18,646 bases of DNA from Gammaproteobacteria bacterium. Its GTDB lineage: Bacteria; Pseudomonadota; Gammaproteobacteria; Pseudomonadales; Azotimanducaceae_A. Shown here piece by piece: positions 1 to 7,100 of the stretch (position 1 is the stretch's first letter; each line of letters opens with the position of its first letter). Position numbers and translations under genes: made by a program. Below the pieces are notes generated by a model. It searched no databases and had not been told where the DNA came from. It saw only the letters and a program-made list of their open reading frames with translations. Location: NCBI GenBank assembly GCA_028819775.1, contig JAPPKV010000115.1, forward strand, positions 1-18,646, in the 5' to 3' direction.

Positions 1-110
1 TGTGGGGGTTTTTCTCTTTTTTCATTCCCCCCCGCCCCGGGGCCCCGCGCGGCTCGGCCCCGGCCCCCCCCCCCCCGGCCCGGCCGCCCCCCCCCCCCCC
101 CCACGGCGCA
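1..110. other. Low-complexity G/C homopolymer contig edge
   Basis: The first ~110 bases are dominated by runs of C, with some G and T runs, including C runs of about 14 to 17 bases near 65-101. This composition is unlike the rest of the window and resembles degraded sequence at a contig or read end. A short open frame through it gives a nearly pure Pro/Gly peptide and is not believable. I treat the stretch as unreliable sequence rather than biology. Confidence 0.6.
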
Positions 111-150
111 ACCTCGCCCACCGTCACAGCACTCAAGACGGAGGTTTCCT

Positions 151-503
151 GGCTCCGGTCGATAACGCAGAGCTCCGGTCGATATCCAGGGCCGGCAGGT
201 GACGCCTTAGGTCGATAAAGCCAGGCTTCGGTCGATATCCGAGGCCGGCGGGTTGGAGCCATAGGTCGATAACGCCAAGCTCCGGTCGATACCCAGAGCC
301 GGCGGGCTGGAGCCATAGGTCGATAACCCCGAGCTCCGGTCGATATCCGAAGCCGGCGGGTGGAGCCTTAGGTCGATAACCCCGAGCTCCGGTCGATATC
401 CAGGTCCGGCGGCCGGAGCCTTAGGTCGATAACGCCTACCTCCGGTCGATATCCAAGGCCGGCGACAGGGGGTCCGGTCGATATCGAGGATCGGTGGCGG
501 AGT
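151..503. repeat. 53/54-bp tandem repeat array 1
   Basis: About six tandem units carry the core GGTCGATA(T) at 177, 230, 284, 338, 391 and 444, so the period is 53 or 54 bp. A truncated unit follows at 476. Each unit is a degenerate dimer: one half reads like TAGGTCGATAACGCC, the other like CTCCGGTCGATATCC, followed by a GC-rich GGCCGGCGGG stretch and GGAGCCTTA. CGGAGC and GCTCCG inside the unit can pair as a 6-bp stem. Because the period alternates between 53 and 54, no reading frame is kept, so the array is not a coding repeat. It ends about 20 bp before the hicB start. Confidence 0.93.
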
Positions 504-524
504 TGCCGATAGGATGAGGGCGCG

Positions 525-746
525 ATGACCCGCCATTTGACCGCAATCGTTGAACGGGAGGCCGACGGATATGTCGCCCTGTGCCCGGAAGTAGATGTCG
601 CGAGCCAGGGAGACACCGTTGCCGAAGCACGCGCGAACCTGACGGAGGCGCTGACCCTATTCTTCGAGACGGCCTCCCCGGAGGAAATCGACCGGCGCCT
701 TCGTGGAGAGATCTACGTGACGCAGGTCGAGGTCGCCGCCCAGTAG
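525..746 (+). CDS. hicB: HicB-family type II antitoxin
   Basis: The 73-residue protein has the compact HicB/UPF0150 partial RNase-H-like fold. It opens with a strand ending in ERE-ADGYVALCPEVDVASQGDT, followed by the helix pattern VAEARANLTEALTLFFE, which is typical of short HicB antitoxins that lack a C-terminal DNA-binding domain. HicB antitoxins bind and neutralise the HicA mRNA-cleaving toxin and usually autorepress. The ATG at 525 is preceded by GAGGG at a suitable distance. The hicA remnant follows immediately, in antitoxin-first order. The gene is intact although its toxin partner looks broken. The pair sits between two blocks of the 53/54-bp repeat, which is an unusual setting. The family call is confident; whether it still has a partner or role is unknown. 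Confidence 0.88.
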   Translation: MTRHLTAIVEREADGYVALCPEVDVASQGDTVAEARANLTEALTLFFETASPEEIDRRLRGEIYVTQVEVAAQ

Positions 747-747
747 G

Positions 748-965
748 CTGCGCGTTCTTTCCGGCCGGGACGTCTGCCGCATCCTCGCCTCCCATGGTTT
801 GTCGAGGCAAGGCGGCGTGGCAGCCATGTGGTCGTCCAGAAGGTCGAGGCCGGCCGCACAGTGACAGTGCCGATTCCCGACCACTCGGAGTTGCGCATCG
901 GCACCCTGCTCTCGATCATTCGGCAATCCGGCGTCCCCCGCTCCGAGTTCGAACGGAGTTCCTGA
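748..965 (+). pseudogene. hicA: Decayed HicA toxin gene (frameshifted)
   Basis: Two frames join to give a HicA-like protein. The first reads LRVLSGRDVCRILASHG (748-797). The second, entered at 798, reads FVEARRRGSHVVVQKVEAG then TVTVPIPDHSELRIGTLLSIIRQ and ends at TGA 963-965. The junction falls in the run GGTTTG (796-801), where one extra T would restore the frame. The second part keeps the GSH motif with the HicA catalytic histidine, and the double-stranded RNA-binding-like fold pattern is recognisable. No ATG, GTG or TTG lies in frame between the stop at 718-720 and the first conserved residues; only a CTG at 748 is available. The gene therefore seems inactive, unless the T-run loss is a sequencing error, which is possible in a homopolymer. 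HicA toxins normally cleave mRNA. Confidence 0.8.
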
Positions 966-985
966 GACAACCCTGCGGCCCGAGG

Positions 986-1600
986 AGGTCCGGTCGATAT
1001 CCGAGGCCGGCGGACGGAGCCTTAGGTCGATAACCCGAAGCTCCGGTCGATTTCCGAGGCCGGCGGGCTGGAGCCTTAGGTCGATAACGCCAACCTCCGG
1101 TCGATATCCAGGGCCGGCGAGTGGAGCCTTAGGTCGATAACGCCCAGCTCCGGTCGATATCCGAGGTCGGCAGGCTGGAGCCTTAGGTCGATAACGCCGA
1201 GCTCCGGTCGATATCCAGGGCCGGCGGGCGGAGGCTTAGGTCGATAACGCCCAGCTCCGGTCGATATCCGGGGCCGGCGGGTGGAGCCTTAGGTCGATAA
1301 CGCCCAGCTCCGGTCGATATCCGAGGCCGGCGGGCGGAGCCATAGGTCGATAACGCCGAGCTCCGGTCGATATCCAGGGCCGGCAGGTGGAACCTTAGGT
1401 CGATAACCCCGAGCTCCGGTCGATATCGAAGGCCGGCGAGTGGAGCCTTAGGTCGATAGCCCCGAACTCCGGTCGATATCCGGGGCCGGCGGCCGGAGCC
1501 TTAGGTCGATAACGCCGAGCTCCGGTCGATATCCGAGGTCGGCAGGTTGGAGGCTCCCGTCGATAACGCGCAGCTCCGGTCGATAACAGCGATCGGCGGG
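986..1600. repeat. 53/54-bp tandem repeat array 2
   Basis: Core GGTCGAT copies lie at 992, 1045, 1099, 1152, 1206, 1259, 1312, 1365, 1418, 1471, 1524 and 1578, giving eleven intervals of 53 or 54 bp. The unit is the same as in array 1: two GGTCGATA cores about 20 and 33-34 bp apart, a GGCCGGCGGG block, and an intra-unit CGGAGC/GCTCCG inverted repeat. Divergence between units is low and scattered, with no variable spacers. The array starts about 20 bp after the hicA remnant and stops about 15 bp short of the stop codon of the convergent winged-helix gene at 1616. Confidence 0.94.
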
Positions 1601-1615
1601 CGCGGCCGGGGCGCG

Positions 1616-2719
1616 CTACTCGCTGCCGGACGGCAAGCCGTCAGCCCCCGGCGGCCGGCTCGTGGACCGGTACGCCTGCTCCGGATGCCTGATCTGGTCG
1701 GGGATCGTGCGTTCGAGGGCTCCCTCGTCGACAAGCGGGCTGAGATGACGCTTGGCGAGATTCGCGGGATCGATCTGGAGCAGCAATCCCAACTGCTCGG
1801 AGGTCCGCTCGCCACACTCGTTCAGGATCCGCCAGACCGTGTATCGCAGCCACGCCTTGCGGGGGCGCTTGCCCAGTATCAGGATGTCTCCGCGCAGGTC
1901 TTTCGACAGCTTCGCGAGAGCTTCGGCGCGCGGCCCCGGGGGAAGGCCGGGGACAGGGGAGGTGTCCGCCGGGGAGGGTTCCGCGGAGCCGCCGGCCGGC
2001 GGGTCTCCCCGGGACGGTTCCGGTTCGGGCGGGTCTGGCGGGGACGGTTCCGCTGAGGACGATCCCGGTGGAGATGGTGCCGGTGGGGGCGGTTCGGATC
2101 CGGATGCCTCGTTTGTCGGCGATCCCGCCGGGCCGGAGGAAGCGGAGGCGTCGTCCCGGCTCGCCGGACCCGCGCCAGTGGATGCACGCGGCTCGTTCGT
2201 CCCCGGGTCATCCGGTGTTTCGGTGGCTGGCTCCGACCCTGGTCCGGGCGTACGGCGCTCGCGTCGGGGCGGTCGTTCGCCGGGCACGCGCTCGGGTTCC
2301 CACACCTTGGGAAGGCGGTCCGCTTCGCGGCCGATGCCCACGAGCAAGAGCGCGGAGCGGAGGAGCAGACGGCTGCCCTCGGCCAGATGCCCCGCCACCG
2401 CGCGGCCCCGGCTCCCGGGTGGGAACGTCCTTTCCAATCGCACCCTCAACCGTTCTGCGGCCCCGCGCAATGCTTGCGCAACCCTTGCCGCCTTGCGGAG
2501 CGTCTCGGCCGTGCGGCGGAGCGCCGGCCCGCTGTTCGCGCGCAGCCAGCGGTATCCCTTTCGGACGCCCTTCGCCAGGTAAGGCCCCCAGCGCAAGAGG
2601 CGACGGAGCCGGGGGCGCGGCTTGGTGAGCCAGCCGCGGATGAGATCGAGACCGAGGGGCTCCTCGGACGGCGGCTCTTCGGCAGGAGCCGGATCGCCGC
2701 GGAGATTGAGTCCTGCCAT
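1616..2719 (-). CDS. Winged-helix protein with basic helical N-terminus and Pro-rich linker
   Basis: This 367-residue protein is not assigned to a named family. Residues ~1-130 are rich in Arg, Leu and Ala with amphipathic helical spacing (for example LRRLLRWGPYLAKGVRKGYR). Residues ~130-285 are a low-complexity Pro/Ser/Glu/Gly linker. The C-terminal ~75 residues look like a winged helix-turn-helix: AWLRYTVWRILNECGERTSE, then QLGLLLQIDPANLAKRHLSP and LVDEGALERT. I chose ATG 2719 because the open frame upstream runs through AT-rich presumed promoter DNA and a stray repeat copy; no good ribosome site is visible. The gene ends next to repeat array 2, so the protein could bind those repeats or the palindrome at 2791-2812. 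That is inference. The overlapping plus-strand frame is a shadow. Confidence 0.7.
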   Translation of the reverse strand: MAGLNLRGDPAPAEEPPSEEPLGLDLIRGWLTKPRPRLRRLLRWGPYLAKGVRKGYRWLRANSGPALRRTAETLRKAARVAQALRGAAERLRVRLERTFPPGSRGRAVAGHLAEGSRLLLRSALLLVGIGREADRLPKVWEPERVPGERPPRRERRTPGPGSEPATETPDDPGTNEPRASTGAGPASRDDASASSGPAGSPTNEASGSEPPPPAPSPPGSSSAEPSPPDPPEPEPSRGDPPAGGSAEPSPADTSPVPGLPPGPRAEALAKLSKDLRGDILILGKRPRKAWLRYTVWRILNECGERTSEQLGLLLQIDPANLAKRHLSPLVDEGALERTIPDQIRHPEQAYRSTSRPPGADGLPSGSE

Positions 2720-2765
2720 GAGGGGCGAGCGTACCGGAGCCTGCTGCCAGTTTGTCGTCGGTTTA

Positions 2766-2820
2766 TTGACCTTTTTTGAGTGACTTATTTGTAACTTACG
2801 GACATAAGTTACTGGTGTAA
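2766..2820 (-). promoter_or_regulatory. AT-rich upstream region with 8-bp-arm palindrome (operator candidate)
   Basis: In an otherwise very GC-rich neighbourhood, 2761-2820 is AT-rich. It contains the perfect inverted repeat GTAACTTA (2791-2798) / TAAGTTAC (2805-2812) with a 6-bp spacer. This lies 72-93 bp upstream of the ATG of the minus-strand winged-helix gene. The minus strand also offers a weak TTACAA ... TCAATA pair as a promoter. A promoter with a dimeric operator is the simplest reading. No T-tract follows the palindrome on either strand, so a terminator is less likely. Confidence 0.5.
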
Positions 2821-2877
2821 CGACAACCGGGCCGTCCTTCCTGGTCTTGGAGAAGTGATGGGATGGGCGCCGGTGGC

Positions 2878-2912
2878 GGAAGCTCCGGTCGATATCGGGG
2901 GCGGCGGCCGGG
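2878..2912. repeat. Solitary copy of the 53/54-bp repeat core
   Basis: AGCTCCGGTCGATATC followed by a GGGGGCGGCGGCCGG stretch matches the second half of the array unit. It stands alone, about 1.3 kb beyond the end of array 2 and on the other side of the winged-helix gene. The 2720-3291 interval around it has no convincing gene; open frames there lack ribosome sites and family-like sequence. Confidence 0.8.
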
Positions 2913-3242
2913 ACCGCCGGTCTTCGGACCGGCACGGCGGGCCCAAAGGCCCGCGGAATCGCGTATGGCTACCTGCAGTCGTGGCGCAGCGGCTCGAAGC
3001 GCCGACGTCCGGCCGGTATCGCCGAGCGCAGCGAGGCGAAACCGCACACCCCCAAGGAAGCCGACCGCGGCTCTCACGTCCCCACGGCGCAGCGCCATCA
3101 ACGCGGGTTGCGAGCTCCCGGGCGATGTTGGCCATAGCCCGGCGCACCCGCTGCCGTCGCCCTTAAGCACGTTCGCTTCGACTTTTCCACATTCCGGTCC
3201 GAAGCGGGAAAAAACGAGCCCGAATTACGTCTAGGGAAAGTA

Positions 3243-3263
3243 GGGAAGACATCCTGTCTTCCC
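3243..3263. promoter_or_regulatory. Perfect 9-bp hairpin in leader of coiled-coil gene
   Basis: GGGAAGACA (3243-3251) and TGTCTTCCC (3255-3263) are perfectly complementary around a 3-base loop. The hairpin ends 28 bases before the ATG at 3292 and about 17 bases before the GGAGG ribosome site. No T-run follows, so it is more likely an operator or an mRNA 5' structure than a terminator. Confidence 0.5.
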
Positions 3264-3291
3264 CGACTCGCACCCCACGGAGGACTCCCTG

Positions 3292-3762
3292 ATGCCGCGC
3301 GCCGCCCACAGCCAGCAGCCGCCCGCCCGGAAACCACCCGCGAAGCCCGCCCTGCCTGCGGCGGACCGTCCGCCACCCGGTCCCGACGCTGTCATCCCGG
3401 AACCGCCGGAGGAGGGCGCCCTCTTCCGTGCCCTTCTGGACGCCGGCACCGAAGCCATGGTCGCCTATACTGCGGAAAAGCGGCTGCACACCATGATGTC
3501 GGAAGCCATAGCCCGGCAGCTTCAGCCGCTCGTGCGGGAGATGAGCCGCCGGTTCGACGAGATCGATCGCCGGTTCGACGGAATCGACCGCCGATTGGAC
3601 GGAATCGACGGTCGGTTGGACGGAATCGACGGTCGGCTGAACGAACATGACCGCAGGCTGGCCGTGCTCGCCGCCCAGATGCGGCTCGTGTTCGGTGCCC
3701 TGGGCCTGCTGGTGACCGTCCTCATCGCGGTTTTCGGCTTCCTGTTCGCGAACGCGAACTGA
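3292..3762 (+). CDS. Small coiled-coil protein with C-terminal membrane anchor
   Basis: This 156-residue protein has a Pro/Ala-rich N-terminus (1-40) and a helical segment (43-80). A coiled coil follows at about 84-122, built from heptads of the type RRFDEIDRRFDGIDRRLDGI. A hydrophobic C-terminal segment (LVFGALGLLVTVLIAVFGFL) then probably forms one membrane helix ending in FANAN. The heptads are encoded by a 21-bp tandem DNA repeat around 3550-3650, a likely site of expansion or contraction. Small membrane coiled-coil proteins of this layout (DUF1640-like) are common, and their cellular role is usually not known. A GGAGG about 8 bases before ATG 3292 supports the start. It seems monocistronic and is convergent with the helicase gene. 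I propose no function beyond membrane-tethered oligomerisation. Confidence 0.82.
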   Translation: MPRAAHSQQPPARKPPAKPALPAADRPPPGPDAVIPEPPEEGALFRALLDAGTEAMVAYTAEKRLHTMMSEAIARQLQPLVREMSRRFDEIDRRFDGIDRRLDGIDGRLDGIDGRLNEHDRRLAVLAAQMRLVFGALGLLVTVLIAVFGFLFANAN

Positions 3763-3847
3763 ACCCGCCCACGCCAGCGCAGCCAGGTGCTGTGACAGTG
3801 CGGCTGCAGCGACGCCGCGAGCCTCTATGGCGCATGGGGTTTGGAAC

Positions 3848-3883
3848 GCCGGCTTCAGCCGGCACAGCCCGCCGGAGGCGGGC
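3848..3883. repeat. REP-like pair of hairpins
   Basis: Two back-to-back hairpins lie between convergent genes. GCCGGC TTCA GCCGGC spans 3848-3863 with a 4-base loop. GCCCGCC GGA GGCGGGC spans 3867-3883 with a 7-bp stem. Paired GC-rich palindromes in a non-coding gap are typical of REP/BIME elements. They could also help end transcription from the gene ending at 3762, but no T-tract follows. Confidence 0.6.
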
Positions 3884-3944
3884 GGCGGCTTGAACCTCGT
3901 CACCTGGGAGGGCGCAAACGCAGGGGACGCCAACACTCAAGTCT

Positions 3945-3981
3945 CCCGGGTTGGCGGGCCGCGCGGGAGCGCGAACCCGGG
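3945..3981. repeat. Inverted repeat between convergent genes
   Basis: CCCGGGTT (3945-3952) and AACCCGGG (3974-3981) are perfect 8-bp arms around a 21-base GC-rich centre. Together with the REP-like hairpins this makes the 3763-4198 gap hairpin-rich, as expected between the ends of two convergent genes. Confidence 0.45.
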
Positions 3982-4082
3982 GCTGATGACACGGCGCCAC
4001 GCCCTACGCGCCTCCGAAGCCGTGGAATGGTCGATGATCGATGCGCCAAGGTCTCGCAGTGTCGCTTGGACCAGGCCAAGCT

Positions 4083-4198
4083 GACCTCCGACACCCGGAC
4101 GGGCGCCTCCGTCGCGGCCTAGTGCGGGCAGAGCCTCAACTTCGACCTCGACCTCTTCGGGGGCATCGTGGGCGGTACGATCACCGACGCCCTCACCG
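4083..4198 (+). other. Possible coding remnant in the gap before the helicase gene
   Basis: In one plus-strand frame the DNA reads SDTRTGASVAA, a stop (TAG), then NFDLDLFGGIVGGTITDALT and VSLF before it runs into the 3' end of the helicase gene. The peptide looks more protein-like than random GC-rich frames, but there is no start or ribosome site. A broken gene end is possible; chance is not excluded. The rest of 3763-4082 holds only the hairpins listed separately. Confidence 0.25.
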
Positions 4199-7100
4199 TC
4201 AGCCTCTTCGCAAGGCGCTCTCGATCACCTTGAGCGCCACCGTGCGGTCCAAGTGGGGATGGGCGAACTGGTTCCGGTAGCTGCGCAGGCAGCCGTAGCA
4301 GCTCCGGTCGCATCCGCAGCCACCGTCGACCCGGGCGCGCGCCCGTTCCAATACGCGGCGGAAGCTCGTCGAATCCGTCAGCTGGGCTACCAGTCCCGCG
4401 CCGCCCGGGACATCGTCGTAGAGAATGATCGCGTCGGGAGCAAGGGTCACGTTGAGGTCTCGCTCGGGAACAGCCACCGCGTCAGCGGCGCCGAGCGCCA
4501 GTGCGTAACCAACGGAATGCCGGTCCCAATCACTCAGCGGATCCGGGAAGCGAGCTCGCACCACATCCGTTTTCAGCTCATGCCCCAGGCTGAAACGACG
4601 GAACAGGCCGTTGCACTTCCGTCCCTCAGCGGTGCTGTGTGCCGGAAGAGGCTTGGCTTCATGCTTGCCGCACTCCCGACACAGGAAAAACCCATTCTGC
4701 TGCCGGCCCTCACACAAGACGACCAGCTCTCCGGGCACAGCCGGCGTCACCCCCACGCCGAAGAAATGCTCCTCGTGGGGCGCTCCCGGGTTCTGGAACC
4801 CCTTAAAGAAAGGGCGGGTCGAGAAGAGCCGCTCGCCACGCCTTTCGGGCGGTTCCGGCTCCTCCCAGTAAGGGGTAACAAACCCGAACTCCGGCACGAC
4901 GTACTTACGTTGGTGTTTTTCCGACCTCTCTCCCTCCACGTACGGTTCACTGTCGAACTGTCCGGCTTCGCTGTACGTGTAGTGCCGCGCCCCGGGTTCC
5001 TTCCCCTCAATCCGGCGGATGCCGCAGGATTTCCACTCCAGTTTGTTGGCGACGACGCTGCTTCCAGGGGCGTATTCCGCAATCGCAAGCCCGAGGTCGC
5101 GAGACAACTCCACTGATTCTCCGGCACTAGACGCCCCTGTGTGGAGTTCGACGACGTCGACGGGGAATCCGTACTTGGGAATGATCGCCTTGCGCGCGAG
5201 GAACGAAACGGCCCTCTGATCGGCAATCGTCCGCAGACGGCGTTTGGCGCGGTGAGCGCGCCGGTAGTCTTCCAGCTGGACAGCCTCATCCCTTGCCCGT
5301 TGGGTCTTCCGGTATTCATCGCAGACCTCGGCGGTCGCCTCCGCGAGCCGGCTCCCGGGGCCGCCGATCCGGCTCACCCACGAGTCGTCTGTCAAGCCCA
5401 CTTGGCCGTGAAGTTCGGATGGAACGATCTCCCGCAGCGTGGTAGCAAGCGGGCGGTTACGCTCGCAGAATGAACGCAGCGACTCAGCGGCGGAGGGATT
5501 CCGCCAATCGCCGCCGATGAAAGTGGCGACGGTTTCAAAGCGGGCGGCATTTTCAGGGAACCTGAAGAATTCGGAGAGCGCGACGGCGGTCAGGTGCCGG
5601 GTGATGATCTGTGGATTCCGGAGGAGGAGGCGCGGGGGAACAACTGCGCCCCCGATCAGATCGTTCGGGTTCGCGAAGTAGTGGAGATCGTGCGGACTCC
5701 GGCGGCAGTACGTCAGCGCCAATCCTGACTCTTCCCGGCGACCGGCGCGGCCGACGCGCTGGGCGTAATTGAACGGCTCCGGCGGCACATTGCGAAGGAA
5801 GGTCACCTCCAGATCCCCGAGATCTACACCGACCTCGAACGTGGTCGAGGAACTCAAGAGATGGATGCCGCCCTCCTTGAACTGCTCCTGCCGCGCTCGC
5901 GCCTTTTCGTCGGAGAGTTGCGCGGTGTGTTCGGCAGCCGTGAGCCTTGCGGGCAGGTCGGGCAACTCGTAGAGCGAGCGGTAGTGGTTGCGAGCGAGCC
6001 GCTCCGGATCCGCCGAAACCAGCGTGCCGGAACAGCGGTTGCGCGGACAGACGCCGCGGAGATTGCGGGTCGCGACTCGAGCGCATGTGCCGCACTCCCA
6101 CAACTCCGAAACGTCAGCGCTGCGCACCCGCAGCCACTCTGAATTCAGGCGGAACGCCCCCGCCTTTCCAGTGCGTTCAAGCAACCGGTCTTCCTCGGAG
6201 GCCTGGTCGTAGTGGTGCATGAGAGCGGTCCAGACCGCCGTCATGAGTGCCTCGGCCTCCGCCTTCCGTTCGCCATCGGTCTGGCCGGTGTCCTCGAGCA
6301 GTCGGGGCAGAAAGTGCTGCACCACGGCTGCGTGCGGCCCGCCCCATTTGCGCTGGTTTCTCTCTAGCCGGGCTGTGGTGTTTCGGACGAAGGCCTGCTG
6401 CGGGCGGCGGCTGACGTCCTTCCACCCCGGAAACTCCGGGGCGACGGGCAGCGAAACCGCCCGGTTCAGCCGAAAGAGATCGAGTAGATGTTCCAGCAGT
6501 TCCAGGGCTTCCGACGCCGTGAAACTCCACGGGGGCGACCGCATCTCCGGTGGCGGGGCAATTCCCGGAGGCAAGAGCACATGCCACTTCGCAAGGCCGA
6601 CGCCGGCAAGCGAGAGGCGCGTGTCTTCGGTCAGGGCCTCCGCCAGGAGCGAGGTGTAGGCGCGGCGGAGGGCGGTTTCGGCCGTTACGGAGGCGCTGTC
6701 CACTCCGCACCTCTGACGAACGCGCTGGAGCCGGTGTCCGAGATCTTCGACGGAAAGGCTGCCTCCGTCTTCCGGCCCGGGATTGCGGGCCATTCGGAGC
6801 GCGCGGAGCATGAGGTTGCGGTCACGGACCGTTGCGTACGAGTCCTCGGCGTACCAAGCGAAAAACGCCGCATCCTGGCGGCTGTCGGCGAACGCAAGGA
6901 TCTTTCGCGCCTCGGAAGGCAGCAAGCCATGTACTGCGGTCGCCAACACCGCGTTGGGACCGTCAGCACCGTGAACGATCTCCTGAACCGGATCGCCGAC
7001 CCCGCCCCGGGTGTAGCCACATCGGGCGCACTCCTTGAGTTGATCCGGGTGCTTGGGCCGGTTGTCGCACTTCTCGACCCGGATCGCCGATCCACAACCG

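Noticed and set aside
2..202. Open frame rich in Pro/Gly at the left edge
   Set aside because: It runs through homopolymer-rich, probably erroneous sequence and into the repeat array; it has no family-like sequence.
207..616. Minus-strand open frames through the repeats giving DIDRS-type peptides
   Set aside because: The mixed 53/54-bp period shifts frame from unit to unit, there is no ribosome site, and the peptides only restate the DNA repeat.
748..965. Functional HicA toxin
   Set aside because: A frameshift at 796-801 and lack of a usual start codon argue against a working gene, subject to resequencing.
151..1600. CRISPR array
   Set aside because: Units are almost fully conserved with no variable spacers of uniform length, and no cas genes are present.
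1752..2582. 276-residue plus-strand frame antisense to the winged-helix gene
   Set aside because: Its Gly/Ser-rich sequence mirrors the Pro-rich linker; the minus-strand frame has a recognisable winged-helix end and helical N-terminus.
2796..3170. Minus-strand ORFs in the 2.8-3.2 kb gap
   Set aside because: No ribosome site and no recognisable family; they read through the stray repeat copy.
4253..5116. Plus-strand frames inside the helicase gene
   Set aside because: They overlap strongly conserved helicase motifs on the other strand and show no domain pattern.
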